Part shown: positions 29,154-38,960 of the stretch, in pieces
Numbering within the stretch: position 1 is the first letter of the stretch
Layout of the letters: each line of letters opens with the position of its first letter
NCBI GenBank assembly: GCA_029938115.1
Contig: JAPYOP010000002.1
Span: 68,216-132,215, forward strand
Length of the DNA stretch: 64,000 bases
Source of the DNA: Colwellia sp.
GTDB taxonomy: Bacteria; Pseudomonadota; Gammaproteobacteria; Enterobacterales; Alteromonadaceae
Reading direction: 5' to 3'
The notes under the pieces: model-generated
Database searches by the model: none
What the model was told of the DNA's origin: nothing
What the model saw: only the letters and a program-made list of their open reading frames with translations
Program-made: the position numbers and the translations under genes

Positions 29154-32100
29154 CTATTTATTTGCTTTTTTACGACGTACCCAAACTAATGGTAATAAAG
29201 CTAATGATAACCAACCCATAGAACCACCAGAATTAGTTGCAGGTACAACCGGAGCTACTGTCACAGGTTGCTCTGATGCTTCATCGCTTAAGTTATTTAC
29301 CATAACCATAACCATTTCTACATCAGAAATATTACCAGCACTATCAACAGCTACCACTTCTAACGTGATAGTTGTTAAACCAGCATCGTAATCAAGTAAT
29401 GTTGAATCAGCTACTTTAATAGTACCATCTTTGTCCATCATTACTGCAGCCGATGTAGATGACTGAATGATATATTCAGTTACAGGGCTAGTTAATAAAT
29501 CACGATCTGTCGCTGTAACCATACCAATAACAGTACCATTTTCAGTATTCTCATCTACGCTAAACTCTAGCCCAGAGGTAACCACTGGAGCTGAACCTGT
29601 AACATCTAAAGGTGTAGCTACAAATGGCATTGAACCAGAATCTGAAAGCATTACAAAATTATCGCCAGAGAAAAGAAGTTGCGCTTTTTCGCCTACCGCT
29701 AATGTATCAACAGCTTCGTCTTCGTCATCAACTAACATAGTTAATGTATTTGAAAGAGCAAAATCAACACCTGATACTGTTGCTAAATCTATGCCTGAAT
29801 TTCCATGGAATTCCCATTGAGATTCACCAATACGGAATCTAACTGTTGAATTCATGTTACCTAAGTCTGCAGCAGTTAAACCAACTTCTTCAATACAACT
29901 TTGTAATGTTGTAAAGTTATTTCCTGATGTAAAGTATAGATTACCAATATACTGCTCAGCCCAATTCCATGACGAAGTGAATGTAACTGTATACCCTGGA
30001 GCATCATAACCAAATGCATCTAAAGGTAATGCTTGTGCAGAATAATCGTATACTCCATCACTATCCAAATCAATATCGGCATAGAAACCACCTGTATTGG
30101 TTGATGCAAAACCGTCAGCCATAGTAAACGTTGTGAATACTGAGTAGCCTGATGCACAGAAACTAGTTGGCACTTCCAATACTTCAATAGAGCCTGCTTG
30201 TAGATCTAAATACGGGCTATCACCCACAGCATCTTCAACAGTCAAAGGAACAGTAAAGGCTTCTAAATCTACAACGCCATTATTTGAAACATAGTACTCT
30301 ATACCTTCTTCTGTGATTTCTGAGCTAAGCTCAACAGAAGCAGAAGCTTTCGGCAATATATGATAAACAAGGTGGAAACTTTCATCTCCTTGCTTGAACA
30401 TAATTGCACCATCAAACTCTACAGAAGTTAAATTGTCTGTACCTTCAACACTTGATAAAGCATCAGAGTCTAAAGTCCACTCAGGAAGTCTTGAAGGATC
30501 AACGGTTAAAGTAACATCAACATCAACTGAGCCACCCGCTGGAACTTCTACTATTGGAGGAAGACTAAATTGAACAGCACCAGAGCTTTCATCATCGGCA
30601 AAGCGTTGGTGTATTGAAGAGATATAACGCTTGGCTTCTGAAGAGAAGTTTTTAATAGTAATGGTTTTAGTCATCACTGTTGTAGCTGATAAGTTTTTCA
30701 TACCATAAGCAAGTGCTGCTTGCTTAGTATCTTTATCCCACGCTGCAACAGAAAGCATTGATGCTTTTTCTACATCAACCAAACCGGCACCAATATAACT
30801 AATAGGCGCTAGAGCTGCATCAGGATTAAGTGAACGAGCTTCCATTGTTACATCAAGGTTAGCCGAGTTCATTAGTGTTGCTTTAAGCTCAAGAGCAGAA
30901 CGGTTAGGTAGCGCCTCTTTAAGTAAAGCCATTGCACCAGCGGTCATTGGGCTTGAGAAAGAAGTACCACTGATAGGTGATAACTGATCGCCGCCGCCAG
31001 GATATGCCGTCATAATAGCAACACCAGGAGCCGTGATTTCAGGTTTCAACCAACCGTCAGATGATGGACCACGAGAAGTAAATGAAGCAATAGCACCCGG
31101 AGTTGCGATGAGTTCAGAAGTAAATGAGAAAGTAAGCGCAGTCTCATTCATTAATGCATCTTTAATAACTAAACCATCTTCCATTGAAATACCAACAGAA
31201 GGGATAGTGACATCAGCATCAAAACCGCCTAAGCCCATTGCACCGCCACCTTCAACGTTATTAGCGATAATAACAAATTTAGCGCCTTTAGCTTGAGCGT
31301 TTAGAACTTTACTAGTAAATGAACATGCACCACGGTCAATAAGTACCACAAGGTCAGTAAAATCTACACCTTCACCAAATTCAGCACAACCATCTTGATT
31401 TTCATCAGGATAAGCCATTGTTGAATTAGCATTGGTAAAATCTAACTCTTGAGGACCAAAACCTGCTGAACCTGCATCGATATCTGCACCATTAAGTGAA
31501 GAGCTGATAATGTTACTTTCAACAACCGGATGAGTCATTGCGCCAACTGACATGACATTTTTAGTTGTACTAGGGCCACCAACAATAAATGGCGTTGGAC
31601 CATCGTTACCTGCAGAAATTGCTGAGATAACGCCTAACAACGCCGCTTTATCTAGCATTTCTTGGACTGCACCACCACGAGTGGTACCAAAACTTCCACC
31701 TAGAGACATGTTGATAACATCAACACGGTCAGAGATATCACCATCGCCATTTGGATCCATTGCCGCTTCTAAAGCCATTAACTGTGCAAGGCCTGGACAA
31801 CCACTATTACATACAGAGTATACATATAATTCAGCATCTGGCGCTAAGCCAAGTACAGAATGTGATACGTGAGTACCATGGCTTGTACCGAAATCGATTG
31901 GATCAGGATCGCCATTAACAAAATCATAACCGCCAATAACACGACCTTGTGGCCAAACTGGCGTATCTGCCGTGTCAGCTGCCGCATCTTCATATGCTTC
32001 TTCAGTACCTTCGCCGCCCATTGCAGCATGTGTATAATCAACACCTGTATCTAAAACAGCTACACGGATTCCTTGACCTGATGCTACGCCGCTATTTACA

Positions 32101-32588
32101 AGCGCCGTACCTTTCATATATTCAGCACTATCAACAACATTTAATTCATAATCATAAACTGGCAAAATATCTGCAACTAAAGGGTTATTCAACAATGATG
32201 ATAACGATTGACCTTTAGATTTTACAACAATACCGTTGGTTAAGTTTCTAGTTTGCGCTAAAACGTCAATATCAGCTGATAATGCATGAATCGCTGAAAG
32301 TGCATTTTCTTGTGATTGATTAATACTAGCAACAGCTTGGGTAGCAACTGTTTTTGAAAGCTTACCGTTTGTTGCACGTTCAGCTAAAGAAGGAGTATTT
32401 AACTTAATTAACCATGCACTTGGCTTGTTAATATTTTTTTCTAAATCAATAGTGCCTGTTTTAATAGTAACAGGGGCTTGGTTAGTAAAATTGTATTTTT
32501 GATATTTATCAGCAGCAAAGGCTGTGGCTGTTAAACTAGCGGTAATTGCTAGAGCAACAGCAGATTTTTTAATTAAATTTGCAGTCAT
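29154..32588 (-). CDS. Secreted S8 subtilisin-like protease with PA insert and GlyGly-CTERM-like tail
   Basis: A 1144-residue exoprotease. In order: signal peptide (1-26, cut near AFA-ADK); an N-terminal propeptide; a subtilase domain with Asp in RVAVLDTGVDYTH (about 180), His in SHGTHVSH (about 237) and Ser in SGTSFSSPMTAG (about 547); a PA domain inserted before the Ser (DLVVLIDRGACSFTSKVLNA); Fn3/ beta-rich repeats; a cadherin-like region (SVDENTENGTVIGMVTATD); and a C-terminal GGSMGWLSLALLPL followed by VRRKKANK. That tail fits GlyGly-CTERM sorting signals, which a rhombosortase removes. Likely a nutrient-scavenging or surface-linked protease. Preceded by a long AT-rich promoter gap. Confidence 0.9.
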   Translation of the reverse strand: MTANLIKKSAVALAITASLTATAFAADKYQKYNFTNQAPVTIKTGTIDLEKNINKPSAWLIKLNTPSLAERATNGKLSKTVATQAVASINQSQENALSAIHALSADIDVLAQTRNLTNGIVVKSKGQSLSSLLNNPLVADILPVYDYELNVVDSAEYMKGTALVNSGVASGQGIRVAVLDTGVDYTHAAMGGEGTEEAYEDAAADTADTPVWPQGRVIGGYDFVNGDPDPIDFGTSHGTHVSHSVLGLAPDAELYVYSVCNSGCPGLAQLMALEAAMDPNGDGDISDRVDVINMSLGGSFGTTRGGAVQEMLDKAALLGVISAISAGNDGPTPFIVGGPSTTKNVMSVGAMTHPVVESNIISSSLNGADIDAGSAGFGPQELDFTNANSTMAYPDENQDGCAEFGEGVDFTDLVVLIDRGACSFTSKVLNAQAKGAKFVIIANNVEGGGAMGLGGFDADVTIPSVGISMEDGLVIKDALMNETALTFSFTSELIATPGAIASFTSRGPSSDGWLKPEITAPGVAIMTAYPGGGDQLSPISGTSFSSPMTAGAMALLKEALPNRSALELKATLMNSANLDVTMEARSLNPDAALAPISYIGAGLVDVEKASMLSVAAWDKDTKQAALAYGMKNLSATTVMTKTITIKNFSSEAKRYISSIHQRFADDESSGAVQFSLPPIVEVPAGGSVDVDVTLTVDPSRLPEWTLDSDALSSVEGTDNLTSVEFDGAIMFKQGDESFHLVYHILPKASASVELSSEITEEGIEYYVSNNGVVDLEAFTVPLTVEDAVGDSPYLDLQAGSIEVLEVPTSFCASGYSVFTTFTMADGFASTNTGGFYADIDLDSDGVYDYSAQALPLDAFGYDAPGYTVTFTSSWNWAEQYIGNLYFTSGNNFTTLQSCIEEVGLTAADLGNMNSTVRFRIGESQWEFHGNSGIDLATVSGVDFALSNTLTMLVDDEDEAVDTLAVGEKAQLLFSGDNFVMLSDSGSMPFVATPLDVTGSAPVVTSGLEFSVDENTENGTVIGMVTATDRDLLTSPVTEYIIQSSTSAAVMMDKDGTIKVADSTLLDYDAGLTTITLEVVAVDSAGNISDVEMVMVMVNNLSDEASEQPVTVAPVVPATNSGGSMGWLSLALLPLVWVRRKKANK

Positions 32589-32928
32589 GATCTCTCCGTG
32601 TGTTTTATATTTTTATCTCTTTTATAATACTTTGTTTATACTATGTATTGTTTTAGGACAAACAACACTAAGTGCATACATTACACTACACCAACAATGA
32701 CAAACAAGTAGTAAACATAAAAATTACATATTTTTTACATGTATTACGTATAGAAATGTATCAAAAAATGAACAGTTCTTTAAATTTATATAACAAAATT
32801 ATGCAATTGAGAATCACCTCCAAGTTTACATCACATTAACATTTGAATATTGATACGCCTAATTTTTGATAGTTCATTAAACACATATGTTCTAATTGAT
32901 TTTTACAATCAAAAAATTGTACAGTTAC

Positions 32929-32937
32929 TGCTATAAT
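32929..32937 (+). promoter_or_regulatory. Extended -10 promoter for the 116-residue gene
   Basis: TG-C-TATAAT at 32929-32937, 38 nt before the ATG. No good -35 is seen. The rest of the 32589-32974 gap is AT-rich promoter DNA shared with the divergent subtilase and shows no gene. Confidence 0.5.
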
Positions 32938-32974
32938 CTAGTTATCACAATATAAAGTTACTCTGAATATTATT

Positions 32975-33325
32975 ATGGTTACAGACACTGAAGGTTACAT
33001 TCATATAATCGAGTATTTAACTGAGCATTTGAGTTTATTCGAAAATAGTATCGCCCCAGATAAAACTACTGATACGGTTATGGCGGTTATTGAGATAGAG
33101 TTAAGTGAACAAATAATATCTGTTTGTAGCCAAAATGAAGCACTAACGTTCAATCAGCGAAATGCCATTATTCGTGAAGTTGATGCTATTGTTTACGATC
33201 TTGAGGAAATATTATCAGGTGTCGTAAATAATCCCGTGACTGAGCAACAAAACATTTTTATTAAAGAGTTTGCTACGCTAATTAAAAATTTGTTCGATAG
33301 TGAACTAAATAACTTACCGGCATAA
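32975..33325 (+). CDS. Small conserved protein, probably DUF3802
   Basis: A 116-residue acidic, helical, cytosolic protein. The opening MVTDTEGYIHIIEYLTEHLS and the ending FIKEFATLIKNLFDSELN resemble, from memory, a conserved Shewanella/Vibrio family, DUF3802, of unknown function; I cannot confirm the name without a search. No signal peptide, cysteine motif or DNA-binding motif was seen. It is preceded by an extended -10 promoter and followed by MITE copy B, so it is probably transcribed alone. Confidence 0.7.
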   Translation: MVTDTEGYIHIIEYLTEHLSLFENSIAPDKTTDTVMAVIEIELSEQIISVCSQNEALTFNQRNAIIREVDAIVYDLEEILSGVVNNPVTEQQNIFIKEFATLIKNLFDSELNNLPA

Positions 33326-33403
33326 GGGACATTGTTTCAGCTCCACTTAACAATCCAAGTTTACGACCATCTATAACATTTATTATTGCCAACCATAGAG
33401 ATA

Positions 33404-33585
33404 ATACCAATTTGATTAAATTTCTTCCCAACTCAGAGCTATGCTCGATGTTCAATAACAAGGCGAATTTGTTTAGGTCTAGTCACTCTAAATCAAATAA
33501 ATTTAACGATGTTAGTGGTCATTGAGTAATCTCCCGAAGGGCGAGTTTACACGCTGAGTGGGAAAGAACTTAATCAACTTGGTAT
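33404..33585. repeat. MITE-like inverted-repeat element, copy B (short form)
   Basis: A 182-bp element. Left terminus ATACCAATTTGATTAA and, complement of right terminus, ATACCAAGTTGATTAA, extended by TTCCCA and CTCAG on both sides (about 33 bp with few mismatches). In reverse orientation it matches copy C through GCCCTT, ATTTGATTTAGA, TGACTAGACC and GAGCATAGCTCTGAG, but lacks the AATTAAAAGG-GGCAAGGC module present in A and C. It fills most of the 33326-33646 gap; no gene is seen there. Confidence 0.8.
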
Positions 33586-33646
33586 AAGCCTTTTTTTTAG
33601 TTAAAATGTCCCTTTTAAATAATTAGACAACAAAGCGAGTAGTACA

Positions 33647-34051
33647 ATGAAAGCACAAGTTAAATGGATTGGTGAAGAACTTTTTTTAGGTACTTCTGAA
33701 AGTGGTCATACGCTACTATTAGATGCCAATGATGGCAATTTAGCTCCAAGTCCATTAGAAAGTGTACTTATATCACTTGGTGGCTGTTCTTCTGTTGATG
33801 TGGTTAGTATTTTGCGAAAAGCACGTCAAGATATTCAGGGTTGCACTGTAAGGATCTCTGGAAAACGTGTCGATACTGTACCTAAATTATTTTCAGACAT
33901 TCATCTACATTTTGTTATCACAGGCTGTGATGTTAAAGAAAAACATGTTCAGCGCGCTGTCGCTTTATCTGCTGACAAATATTGCTCTGTTGCCTTAATG
34001 CTAAGCGGTAATGTCAAAATAACTCATGATTTTTCAATAACAGATAAATAA
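33647..34051 (+). CDS. OsmC-family protein, YhfA-like
   Basis: A 134-residue OsmC/Ohr-fold protein. The family pattern includes PSPLESVLISLGGCSSVDVVSIL (Cys at about 47), a helix that carries the peroxidatic cysteine in OsmC, and a later cysteine in SADKYCSVALML (about 112). This matches the YhfA subgroup rather than OsmC or Ohr; thiol-dependent hydroperoxide handling is inferred. In E. coli yhfA lies near prkB and crp; here prkB follows two genes downstream, so part of that neighbourhood is conserved, and crp is not present. Confidence 0.85.
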   Translation: MKAQVKWIGEELFLGTSESGHTLLLDANDGNLAPSPLESVLISLGGCSSVDVVSILRKARQDIQGCTVRISGKRVDTVPKLFSDIHLHFVITGCDVKEKHVQRAVALSADKYCSVALMLSGNVKITHDFSITDK

Positions 34052-34063
34052 AGCAAGTGATCA

Positions 34064-34816
34064 ATGAACAGAATTCCTCTCTATGGTTTTAACAATTTAA
34101 CAAAAAATTTAAGTTTTTCGTTATATAAATTACATTACCTCGATAACCCACAGTCTCAACGAAATTATAATACTTATATAAACGAATGCTTTGGTGCTGA
34201 AAAACTAACTGCGCTACTTGTGGAAATTTGCCATACCATAGGTGGTAATGTACTTAACATCGCTGAACAAAATTATCAGCCGCAGGGAGCGAGTGTCACT
34301 TTAATGATTTCTGAAGAAGCACAACCATTACCCAGAGCAGAGTCATTAGTTGCACATTTGGATAAAAGTCACCTTTGCATTCACACCTACCCTGAGGAAG
34401 CACCGCAAAGCAATATCGCTATTTTTAGAGCGGACATTGAACTATCTACCTGTGGCGTTATATCTCCATTAAAGGTGCTTAATTATGTTATTGAGGAGTT
34501 TGATGCTGATGTAGTAGATATAGATTATCGTATTCGTGGCATGACCCGAGATAAACAGGGTAACAAATTATTCCTTGATGCTAATTTGAATAATATTAGT
34601 GATTATTTTAATGCTGAACTTAAAAGAAGTTTTAAAGTAGAAAATAATAACTTAACCGTACACAACTTATTTCATACGAAATTATGTAAAAATGAGATCA
34701 CAGTGAATAATTACTTGTTCGAGCATAATAGCAGTGACTTAAGCACTACCCAGAAAAATGAAGTCAAAACTCAAATAGAACGAGAGTTACAACAGCTGTA
34801 TACAAACTCTGCATAA
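34064..34816 (+). CDS. speD: S-adenosylmethionine decarboxylase proenzyme (E. coli type)
   Basis: A 250-residue pyruvoyl enzyme that makes decarboxylated AdoMet for spermidine synthesis. The self-cleavage site is HLDKS-HLCIHTYPE: cleavage between Lys101 and Ser102 would turn Ser102 into the pyruvoyl group, as at Ser112 in E. coli SpeD. The segment SNIAIFRADIELSTCGVISPLKVLNY and IDYRIRGMTRD are conserved in this gammaproteobacterial form. speE (spermidine synthase) is not next to it here. Only 12 nt after the OsmC-like gene, so probably co-transcribed. Confidence 0.93.
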   Translation: MNRIPLYGFNNLTKNLSFSLYKLHYLDNPQSQRNYNTYINECFGAEKLTALLVEICHTIGGNVLNIAEQNYQPQGASVTLMISEEAQPLPRAESLVAHLDKSHLCIHTYPEEAPQSNIAIFRADIELSTCGVISPLKVLNYVIEEFDADVVDIDYRIRGMTRDKQGNKLFLDANLNNISDYFNAELKRSFKVENNNLTVHNLFHTKLCKNEITVNNYLFEHNSSDLSTTQKNEVKTQIERELQQLYTNSA

Positions 34817-34847
34817 CTGTAACTAACAATCCGGTACTCCAACTGTT

Positions 34848-35747
34848 TTATAGGTCACTCATCCAATCGAGTTGTTTGTTTGCCTGTGTTTTACGCTCTA
34901 TTAAATCTCGAATAAGGGGTGTTAATATCAACTCCATTGCTAAGCTCATTTTACCGCCGGGTACAACAAGCGTACTCACTCTAGACATGAATGAACCGTC
35001 AATCATGCGTAAGTAATACTGAAAATCAACATTTTTAACTTCACGAAATCGAATAACAACAAAGCTTTCATCTAAGCTTGGAATTGCTTTTGCGCTAAAT
35101 GGGTTTGAAGTATCAACGGTTGGCACTCGTTGAAAATTAATATGTGTGCGAGAAAATTGCGGAGTAATAAATGAAATGTAATCTTCCATACTGCGTACAA
35201 TACTCGCAGTGACAGCCTCGCGACTGTGGCCACGCTTCTTGGTATCTCTAATGATTTTTTGAATCCACTCTAAATTCACTATCGGTACCATGCCAATGAG
35301 TAAATCTACATGTTTAGCAACATCATTATCATCGGTGACTACACCGCCATGAAGTCCTTCATAATATAAAAGATCGGTACCCTCCCCTAATTCCTCCCAA
35401 GGTGTAAAAGTGCCCGGCATTTGGTTATAAGGCACTGCTTCATCGAAAGTGTGTAAATAACGACGTATATTGCCTTGACCTGTTTCTCCATAATCACGAA
35501 ACAATTTTTCTAGGGCGCCAAAGTCGTTGGCTAGATCACCAAAATAACTAATGTTTGTACGTGCTTCTTTGGCCTTTCGTTTTTCTAAATCCATTTCTTG
35601 TCGAGAAAAACGATGAAAGCTGTCGCCTTCTACATTAACGGAGTTAATACCTAGGGTACGAAATATATGTTCGAATGCAGCAGTTGTGGTGGAAGTACCT
35701 GCACCTGACGAGCCTGTGATAGCAATAATAGGGTTTCGTGATGACAT
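34848..35747 (-). CDS. prkB: Phosphoribulokinase-like kinase PrkB
   Basis: A 299-residue P-loop kinase of the phosphoribulokinase/uridine kinase fold. The nucleotide loop AITGSSGAGTSTTT (about residues 9-22) has the GxxGxGTS pattern of bacterial PrkB, with EGDSFHRFSR, YEGLHGG and the IVRSMEDYISFI segment following. In non-photosynthetic gammaproteobacteria this protein occurs without RuBisCO and its physiological substrate is unclear. Start ATG chosen where MSSRNPIIAITGSSG begins. It is preceded by the alpha-operon terminator and is convergent with speD. Confidence 0.9.
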   Translation of the reverse strand: MSSRNPIIAITGSSGAGTSTTTAAFEHIFRTLGINSVNVEGDSFHRFSRQEMDLEKRKAKEARTNISYFGDLANDFGALEKLFRDYGETGQGNIRRYLHTFDEAVPYNQMPGTFTPWEELGEGTDLLYYEGLHGGVVTDDNDVAKHVDLLIGMVPIVNLEWIQKIIRDTKKRGHSREAVTASIVRSMEDYISFITPQFSRTHINFQRVPTVDTSNPFSAKAIPSLDESFVVIRFREVKNVDFQYYLRMIDGSFMSRVSTLVVPGGKMSLAMELILTPLIRDLIERKTQANKQLDWMSDL

Positions 35748-35837
35748 ATAAATAAGTTTAAACGATGGAGTTAGAATATAGCTATTTTATACGGGGAATT
35801 AGCGTTAAGGTCAAGTTAGACTCTTTGCTTTAAAAAT

Positions 35838-35865
35838 AAAAAACCCAGCCGAAGCTGGGTTTTTT
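35838..35865. terminator. Alpha-operon rho-independent terminator
   Basis: AAAAAACCCAGC (35838-35849), loop CGAA, GCTGGGTTTTTT (35854-35865). On the minus strand the loop reads UUCG closed by C-G, an ultrastable tetraloop, with a U-run after it, just past the rplQ stop. Confidence 0.95.
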
Positions 35866-35886
35866 AGAAAAAACTTAAACTAGTGC

Positions 35887-36291
35887 TTAAGCTTCTGCTG
35901 ACTCTTCAACTTCTTCAGCAACTTCTTCAGTTACAGGACGGTCTACTAATTCAATATAAGCCATAGGCGCTTTATCACCAGTACGGAAACCACATTTTAA
36001 AATGCGAGTGTAACCACCTGGACGTTCTTGGTAACGTGCACCAAGTTCGTTGAATAAAATACCTACTACTTCTTTATCTTGTGTACGAGCAAATGCTAAA
36101 CGGCGATTTGCAACACTGTCGGTCTTAGCCAATGTAATCAATGGCTCTACTACCATACGAAGTTCTTTAGCTTTAGCTACAGTCGTTTTGATAACGCCGT
36201 GCTTAACTAAAGAGCTTGCCATATTGCGGAACATCGCTTTACGATGACTGCTATTACGGTTTAACTGGCGACCACTTTGACGATGACGCAT
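35887..36291 (-). CDS. rplQ: 50S ribosomal protein L17
   Basis: A 134-residue L17 that lines the peptide exit region. [20 protein letters not shown] at the start and [27 protein letters not shown] near the end are diagnostic. The C-terminal [11 protein letters not shown] acid tail is lineage variable. Last gene of the alpha operon, 44 nt downstream of rpoA and followed by a strong terminator, as in E. coli. Confidence 0.98.
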   Translation of the reverse strand: MRHRQSGRQLNRNSSHRKAMFRNMASSLVKHGVIKTTVAKAKELRMVVEPLITLAKTDSVANRRLAFARTQDKEVVGILFNELGARYQERPGGYTRILKCGFRTGDKAPMAYIELVDRPVTEEVAEEVEESAEA

Positions 36292-36335
36292 GTGTTAATC
36301 CTTCTTAAAAAACTATTAAAAAAACGATGATCGAA

Positions 36336-37325
36336 CTAGTCGTTGTCAACGATGCTTTCTGGTGGCCAGTTTTCTAGGCGCATGCCTAGTGACAAACCAC
36401 GCGACGCTAACACGTCTTTAATTTCAGTTAGAGACTTCTTACCTAAATTAGGCGTTTTAAGAAGCTCAACTTCAGCACGTTGTACTAAATCACCAATATA
36501 TTGAATTGCTTCTGCTTTTAAACAGTTTGCTGAACGAACAGTTAGTTCTAAATCATCAACTGGACGAAGCAAGATTGGGTCGAATAATGGTTTTTCTTCC
36601 ACTTGTTCAACTTCTTTAATATCACGTAACTCAACAAACGCATCTAGCTGCTCAGCTAAAATAGTTGAAGCGCGACGGATAGCTTCTTCCGGATCCAATG
36701 TACCATTGGTTTCCATGTCTAGAACTAATTTGTCTAAATCTGTGCGTTGTTCAACACGTGCAGATTCAACATCATAAGCAATTCTTACTACTGGGCTGAA
36801 TGAGGCATCAACCAACAAACGACCAATAGCACGATCTTCTTCCTCGGCATCACGACGCGCTGAAGCAGGAACGTAACCACGACCCATTTCAATTTTAATG
36901 CGCATGCTGATAGCACCTTCACCCGTTAGGGTGCAAATAACATGGTCAGGATTTGTAATAGTTACATCTCCATCATGTTGGATATCAGCTGCCGTTACAG
37001 GGCCTTCACCAGACTTAGTTAAAGTCAGAACGGCTTCATCTTTGCCTTCTAAAATTACTGCAAGCCCTTTAAGGTTTAACAATATTTCGATGATGTCCTC
37101 TTGAACACCTTCTTTACTACTGTACTCATGTAATACACCATCAATTTCAACTTCAGTTACGGCACAACCCGGCATTGAAGATAAAAGAATGCGGCGTAAC
37201 GCATTACCTAAAGTGTGACCAAAACCACGTTCTAATGGCTCTAAAGTTACTTTAGCGCGACGAGGATTGATATTTTCAATACCAACCATTCGTGGTCTAA
37301 GGAATTCGGTTACAGAACCCTGCAT
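36336..37325 (-). CDS. rpoA: DNA-directed RNA polymerase alpha subunit
   Basis: A 329-residue alpha subunit, the same length as E. coli. The N-terminal assembly domain ([35 protein letters not shown]), a flexible linker near 235-250 and the C-terminal UP-element/activator domain ([41 protein letters not shown]) are all present. Fourth cistron of the alpha operon (rpsM-rpsK-rpsD-rpoA-rplQ), so polymerase assembly is coupled to ribosomal protein synthesis. Confidence 0.99.
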   Translation of the reverse strand: MQGSVTEFLRPRMVGIENINPRRAKVTLEPLERGFGHTLGNALRRILLSSMPGCAVTEVEIDGVLHEYSSKEGVQEDIIEILLNLKGLAVILEGKDEAVLTLTKSGEGPVTAADIQHDGDVTITNPDHVICTLTGEGAISMRIKIEMGRGYVPASARRDAEEEDRAIGRLLVDASFSPVVRIAYDVESARVEQRTDLDKLVLDMETNGTLDPEEAIRRASTILAEQLDAFVELRDIKEVEQVEEKPLFDPILLRPVDDLELTVRSANCLKAEAIQYIGDLVQRAEVELLKTPNLGKKSLTEIKDVLASRGLSLGMRLENWPPESIVDND

Positions 37326-37353
37326 ATATGTCCTCTCTTAAAGTGCAACTTTA

Positions 37354-37974
37354 CTATTTAGAGTAAAGTTCTACAATTAACTGTTCATTAATTTCAGCAG
37401 ACAAGTCAGCTCTATCAGGAACACGTTTAAACGTACCTTCAAGTTTCTTATTATCTACTTCAACCCAAAGTGGTTTTTCACGTTGATCGGCTAAATCTAA
37501 AGCAGCGATGATACGCGCTTGAGTTTTAGATTTCTCACGAACAGAAACCACATCTTCAGCTTTAACAGTGAAAGATGGAATATTTACTACACCGCTATTT
37601 ACCACGATAGCCTTATGGCTAACTAATTGACGAGCTTCAGCACGAGTGCTGGCATAACCCATACGGTAAACTACGTTATCTAAACGCGTTTCAAGAAGTT
37701 GTAACAAGTTTTCACCTGTATTACCTTTTTGACGCGCAGCTTCTTTGTAGTAATTACTGAATTGTTTTTCAAGTACGCCATATATACGACGAACTTTTTG
37801 TTTTTCACGAAGTTGAACACCGTAATCAGACAAACGACCGCGACGGGCGCCGTGTTGACCTGGTATTGTTTCGATTTTACATTTAGTGTCAATTGCTCTA
37901 ACACCGCTTTTAAGGAACAAATCTGTACCTTCGCGACGACTAAGCTTTAACTTAGGACCTAAATATCTAGCCAT
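37354..37974 (-). CDS. rpsD: 30S ribosomal protein S4
   Basis: A 206-residue S4, a primary 16S rRNA binder, and in E. coli the translational repressor of the alpha operon. [35 protein letters not shown] and the S4 RNA-binding domain [27 protein letters not shown] (about 98-125) are seen, ending VELYSK. Length equals E. coli (206). A candidate S4-type leader structure lies before rpsM. Confidence 0.99.
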   Translation of the reverse strand: MARYLGPKLKLSRREGTDLFLKSGVRAIDTKCKIETIPGQHGARRGRLSDYGVQLREKQKVRRIYGVLEKQFSNYYKEAARQKGNTGENLLQLLETRLDNVVYRMGYASTRAEARQLVSHKAIVVNSGVVNIPSFTVKAEDVVSVREKSKTQARIIAALDLADQREKPLWVEVDNKKLEGTFKRVPDRADLSAEINEQLIVELYSK

Positions 37975-38005
37975 TTTCTTTCTCCAACTATCCTAAAAAG
38001 AGCGA

Positions 38006-38395
38006 TTAAACGCGACGTTTCTTAGGAGGACGACAACCATTATGAGGAATAGGTGTAACGTCAGTAATGTTGGTGATTTTAAAACCAGCAGCATTTAAGG
38101 CACGGATAGCAGATTCACGACCTGGACCTGGACCTTTAACGAAAACTTCAATATTCTTCAAGCCAAACTCTTTTGCAGTAGCGCCTGCGCGGTCTGCAGC
38201 TACTTGCGCAGCAAAAGGGGTAGATTTACGTGAACCACGGAAACCTGAACCACCTGCAGTCGCCCAAGATAATGCATTACCTTGACGGTCTGTAAGAGTC
38301 ACGATTGTGTTGTTGAAAGAAGCATGGATATGAGCCATGCCATCAGCAACTTGTTTTTTTACGCGTTTACGCGAACGAACTGGTGTTTTAGCCAT
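38006..38395 (-). CDS. rpsK: 30S ribosomal protein S11
   Basis: A 129-residue S11 of the platform, contacting the Shine-Dalgarno duplex. The conserved [36 protein letters not shown] and C-terminal [16 protein letters not shown] are present; length equals E. coli. It is 12 nt downstream of rpsM and 31 nt upstream of rpsD. Confidence 0.99.
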   Translation of the reverse strand: MAKTPVRSRKRVKKQVADGMAHIHASFNNTIVTLTDRQGNALSWATAGGSGFRGSRKSTPFAAQVAADRAGATAKEFGLKNIEVFVKGPGPGRESAIRALNAAGFKITNITDVTPIPHNGCRPPKKRRV

Positions 38396-38407
38396 TGTTA
38401 GTTCCTC

Positions 38408-38764
38408 TTACTTCTTAATTGGCTTACGAGGACCTTTACGGGTACGCGCATTTGTTTTAGTGCGTTGACCACGTAGAGGAAGACTGCGACGGTGACGGAT
38501 GCCACGGTAACAACCTAAATCCATAAGACGTTTAATATTCATTGAAACTTCACGGCGCAAATCACCTTCTACGGTAAATTTGTCCACTTCAGCACGAAGC
38601 AAATCAATCTTTGCTTCGTCTAATTCACTGATCTTCGTTGATTCTGGGATACCAGCTGCCGCACAAATAGCTTTTGCACGGGTAGCGCCGATACCGTAAA
38701 TCGCAGTAATGGCGATTACTGCATGCTTACGATCAGGGATGTTAATGCCAGCGATACGGGCCAC
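38408..38764 (-). CDS. rpsM: 30S ribosomal protein S13
   Basis: A 118-residue S13, first gene of the alpha operon. An in-frame ATG nine nt upstream has AGGAG directly against it, leaving no spacing, so the GTG at 38764 with a 9-nt spacing is taken as the start. It yields [20 protein letters not shown], the standard S13 beginning. [17 protein letters not shown]-type and [11 protein letters not shown] end segments are present. Its leader carries an inverted repeat and a promoter with a GC-rich discriminator. Confidence 0.97.
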   Translation of the reverse strand: MARIAGINIPDRKHAVIAITAIYGIGATRAKAICAAAGIPESTKISELDEAKIDLLRAEVDKFTVEGDLRREVSMNIKRLMDLGCYRGIRHRRSLPLRGQRTKTNARTRKGPRKPIKK

Positions 38765-38798
38765 TAAACACATCTCCTATATTTATTTAAAATTACTT

Positions 38799-38829
38799 TG
38801 GTTGGAAAGCCCGTTAGGATACCCAACCA
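38799..38829 (-). promoter_or_regulatory. Hairpin in the alpha-operon leader (possible S4 operator)
   Basis: TGGTTGG (38799-38805) and CCAACCA (38823-38829) form a 7-bp stem, 35-65 nt before the rpsM start on the transcript. In E. coli S4 binds a folded leader at this location; similarity to that pseudoknot was not verified. Confidence 0.35.
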
Positions 38830-38845
38830 TTCTCTTTTTCGCAAT

Positions 38846-38860
38846 CGAAGCGGCATTATA
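38846..38860 (-). promoter_or_regulatory. Alpha-operon promoter with GC-rich discriminator
   Basis: On the minus strand TATAAT (38860-38855) is followed by GCCGCTTCG, a GC-rich discriminator. A clear -35 was not found. It would give a leader of about 85 nt before rpsM. Confidence 0.5.
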
Positions 38861-38908
38861 CAGAATATTCCGGATAATACCAGTTCAAAAAGATCTAAGC
38901 ATTAACTC

Positions 38909-38945
38909 GTTACTAATCTATAGCTTGAAACTTTAGATTAGTAAC
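38909..38945 (-). terminator. 12-bp hairpin between rpmJ and the alpha operon
   Basis: GTTACTAATCTA (38909-38920) and TAGATTAGTAAC (38934-38945) pair perfectly around 13 nt, starting 15 nt after the rpmJ stop on the minus strand. No U-run follows, so read-through or attenuation between spc and alpha is possible. Confidence 0.45.
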
Positions 38946-38960
38946 TCGTAGCTAAGGCAA

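Noticed and set aside
30000-32218. Several antisense frames within the subtilase gene
   Set aside because: Their composition is that expected of the reverse strand of a conserved coding gene.
38709-38936. 75-codon plus-strand frame spanning the rpsM leader
   Set aside because: It overlaps the alpha promoter and leader hairpins and has no ribosome site or homology.
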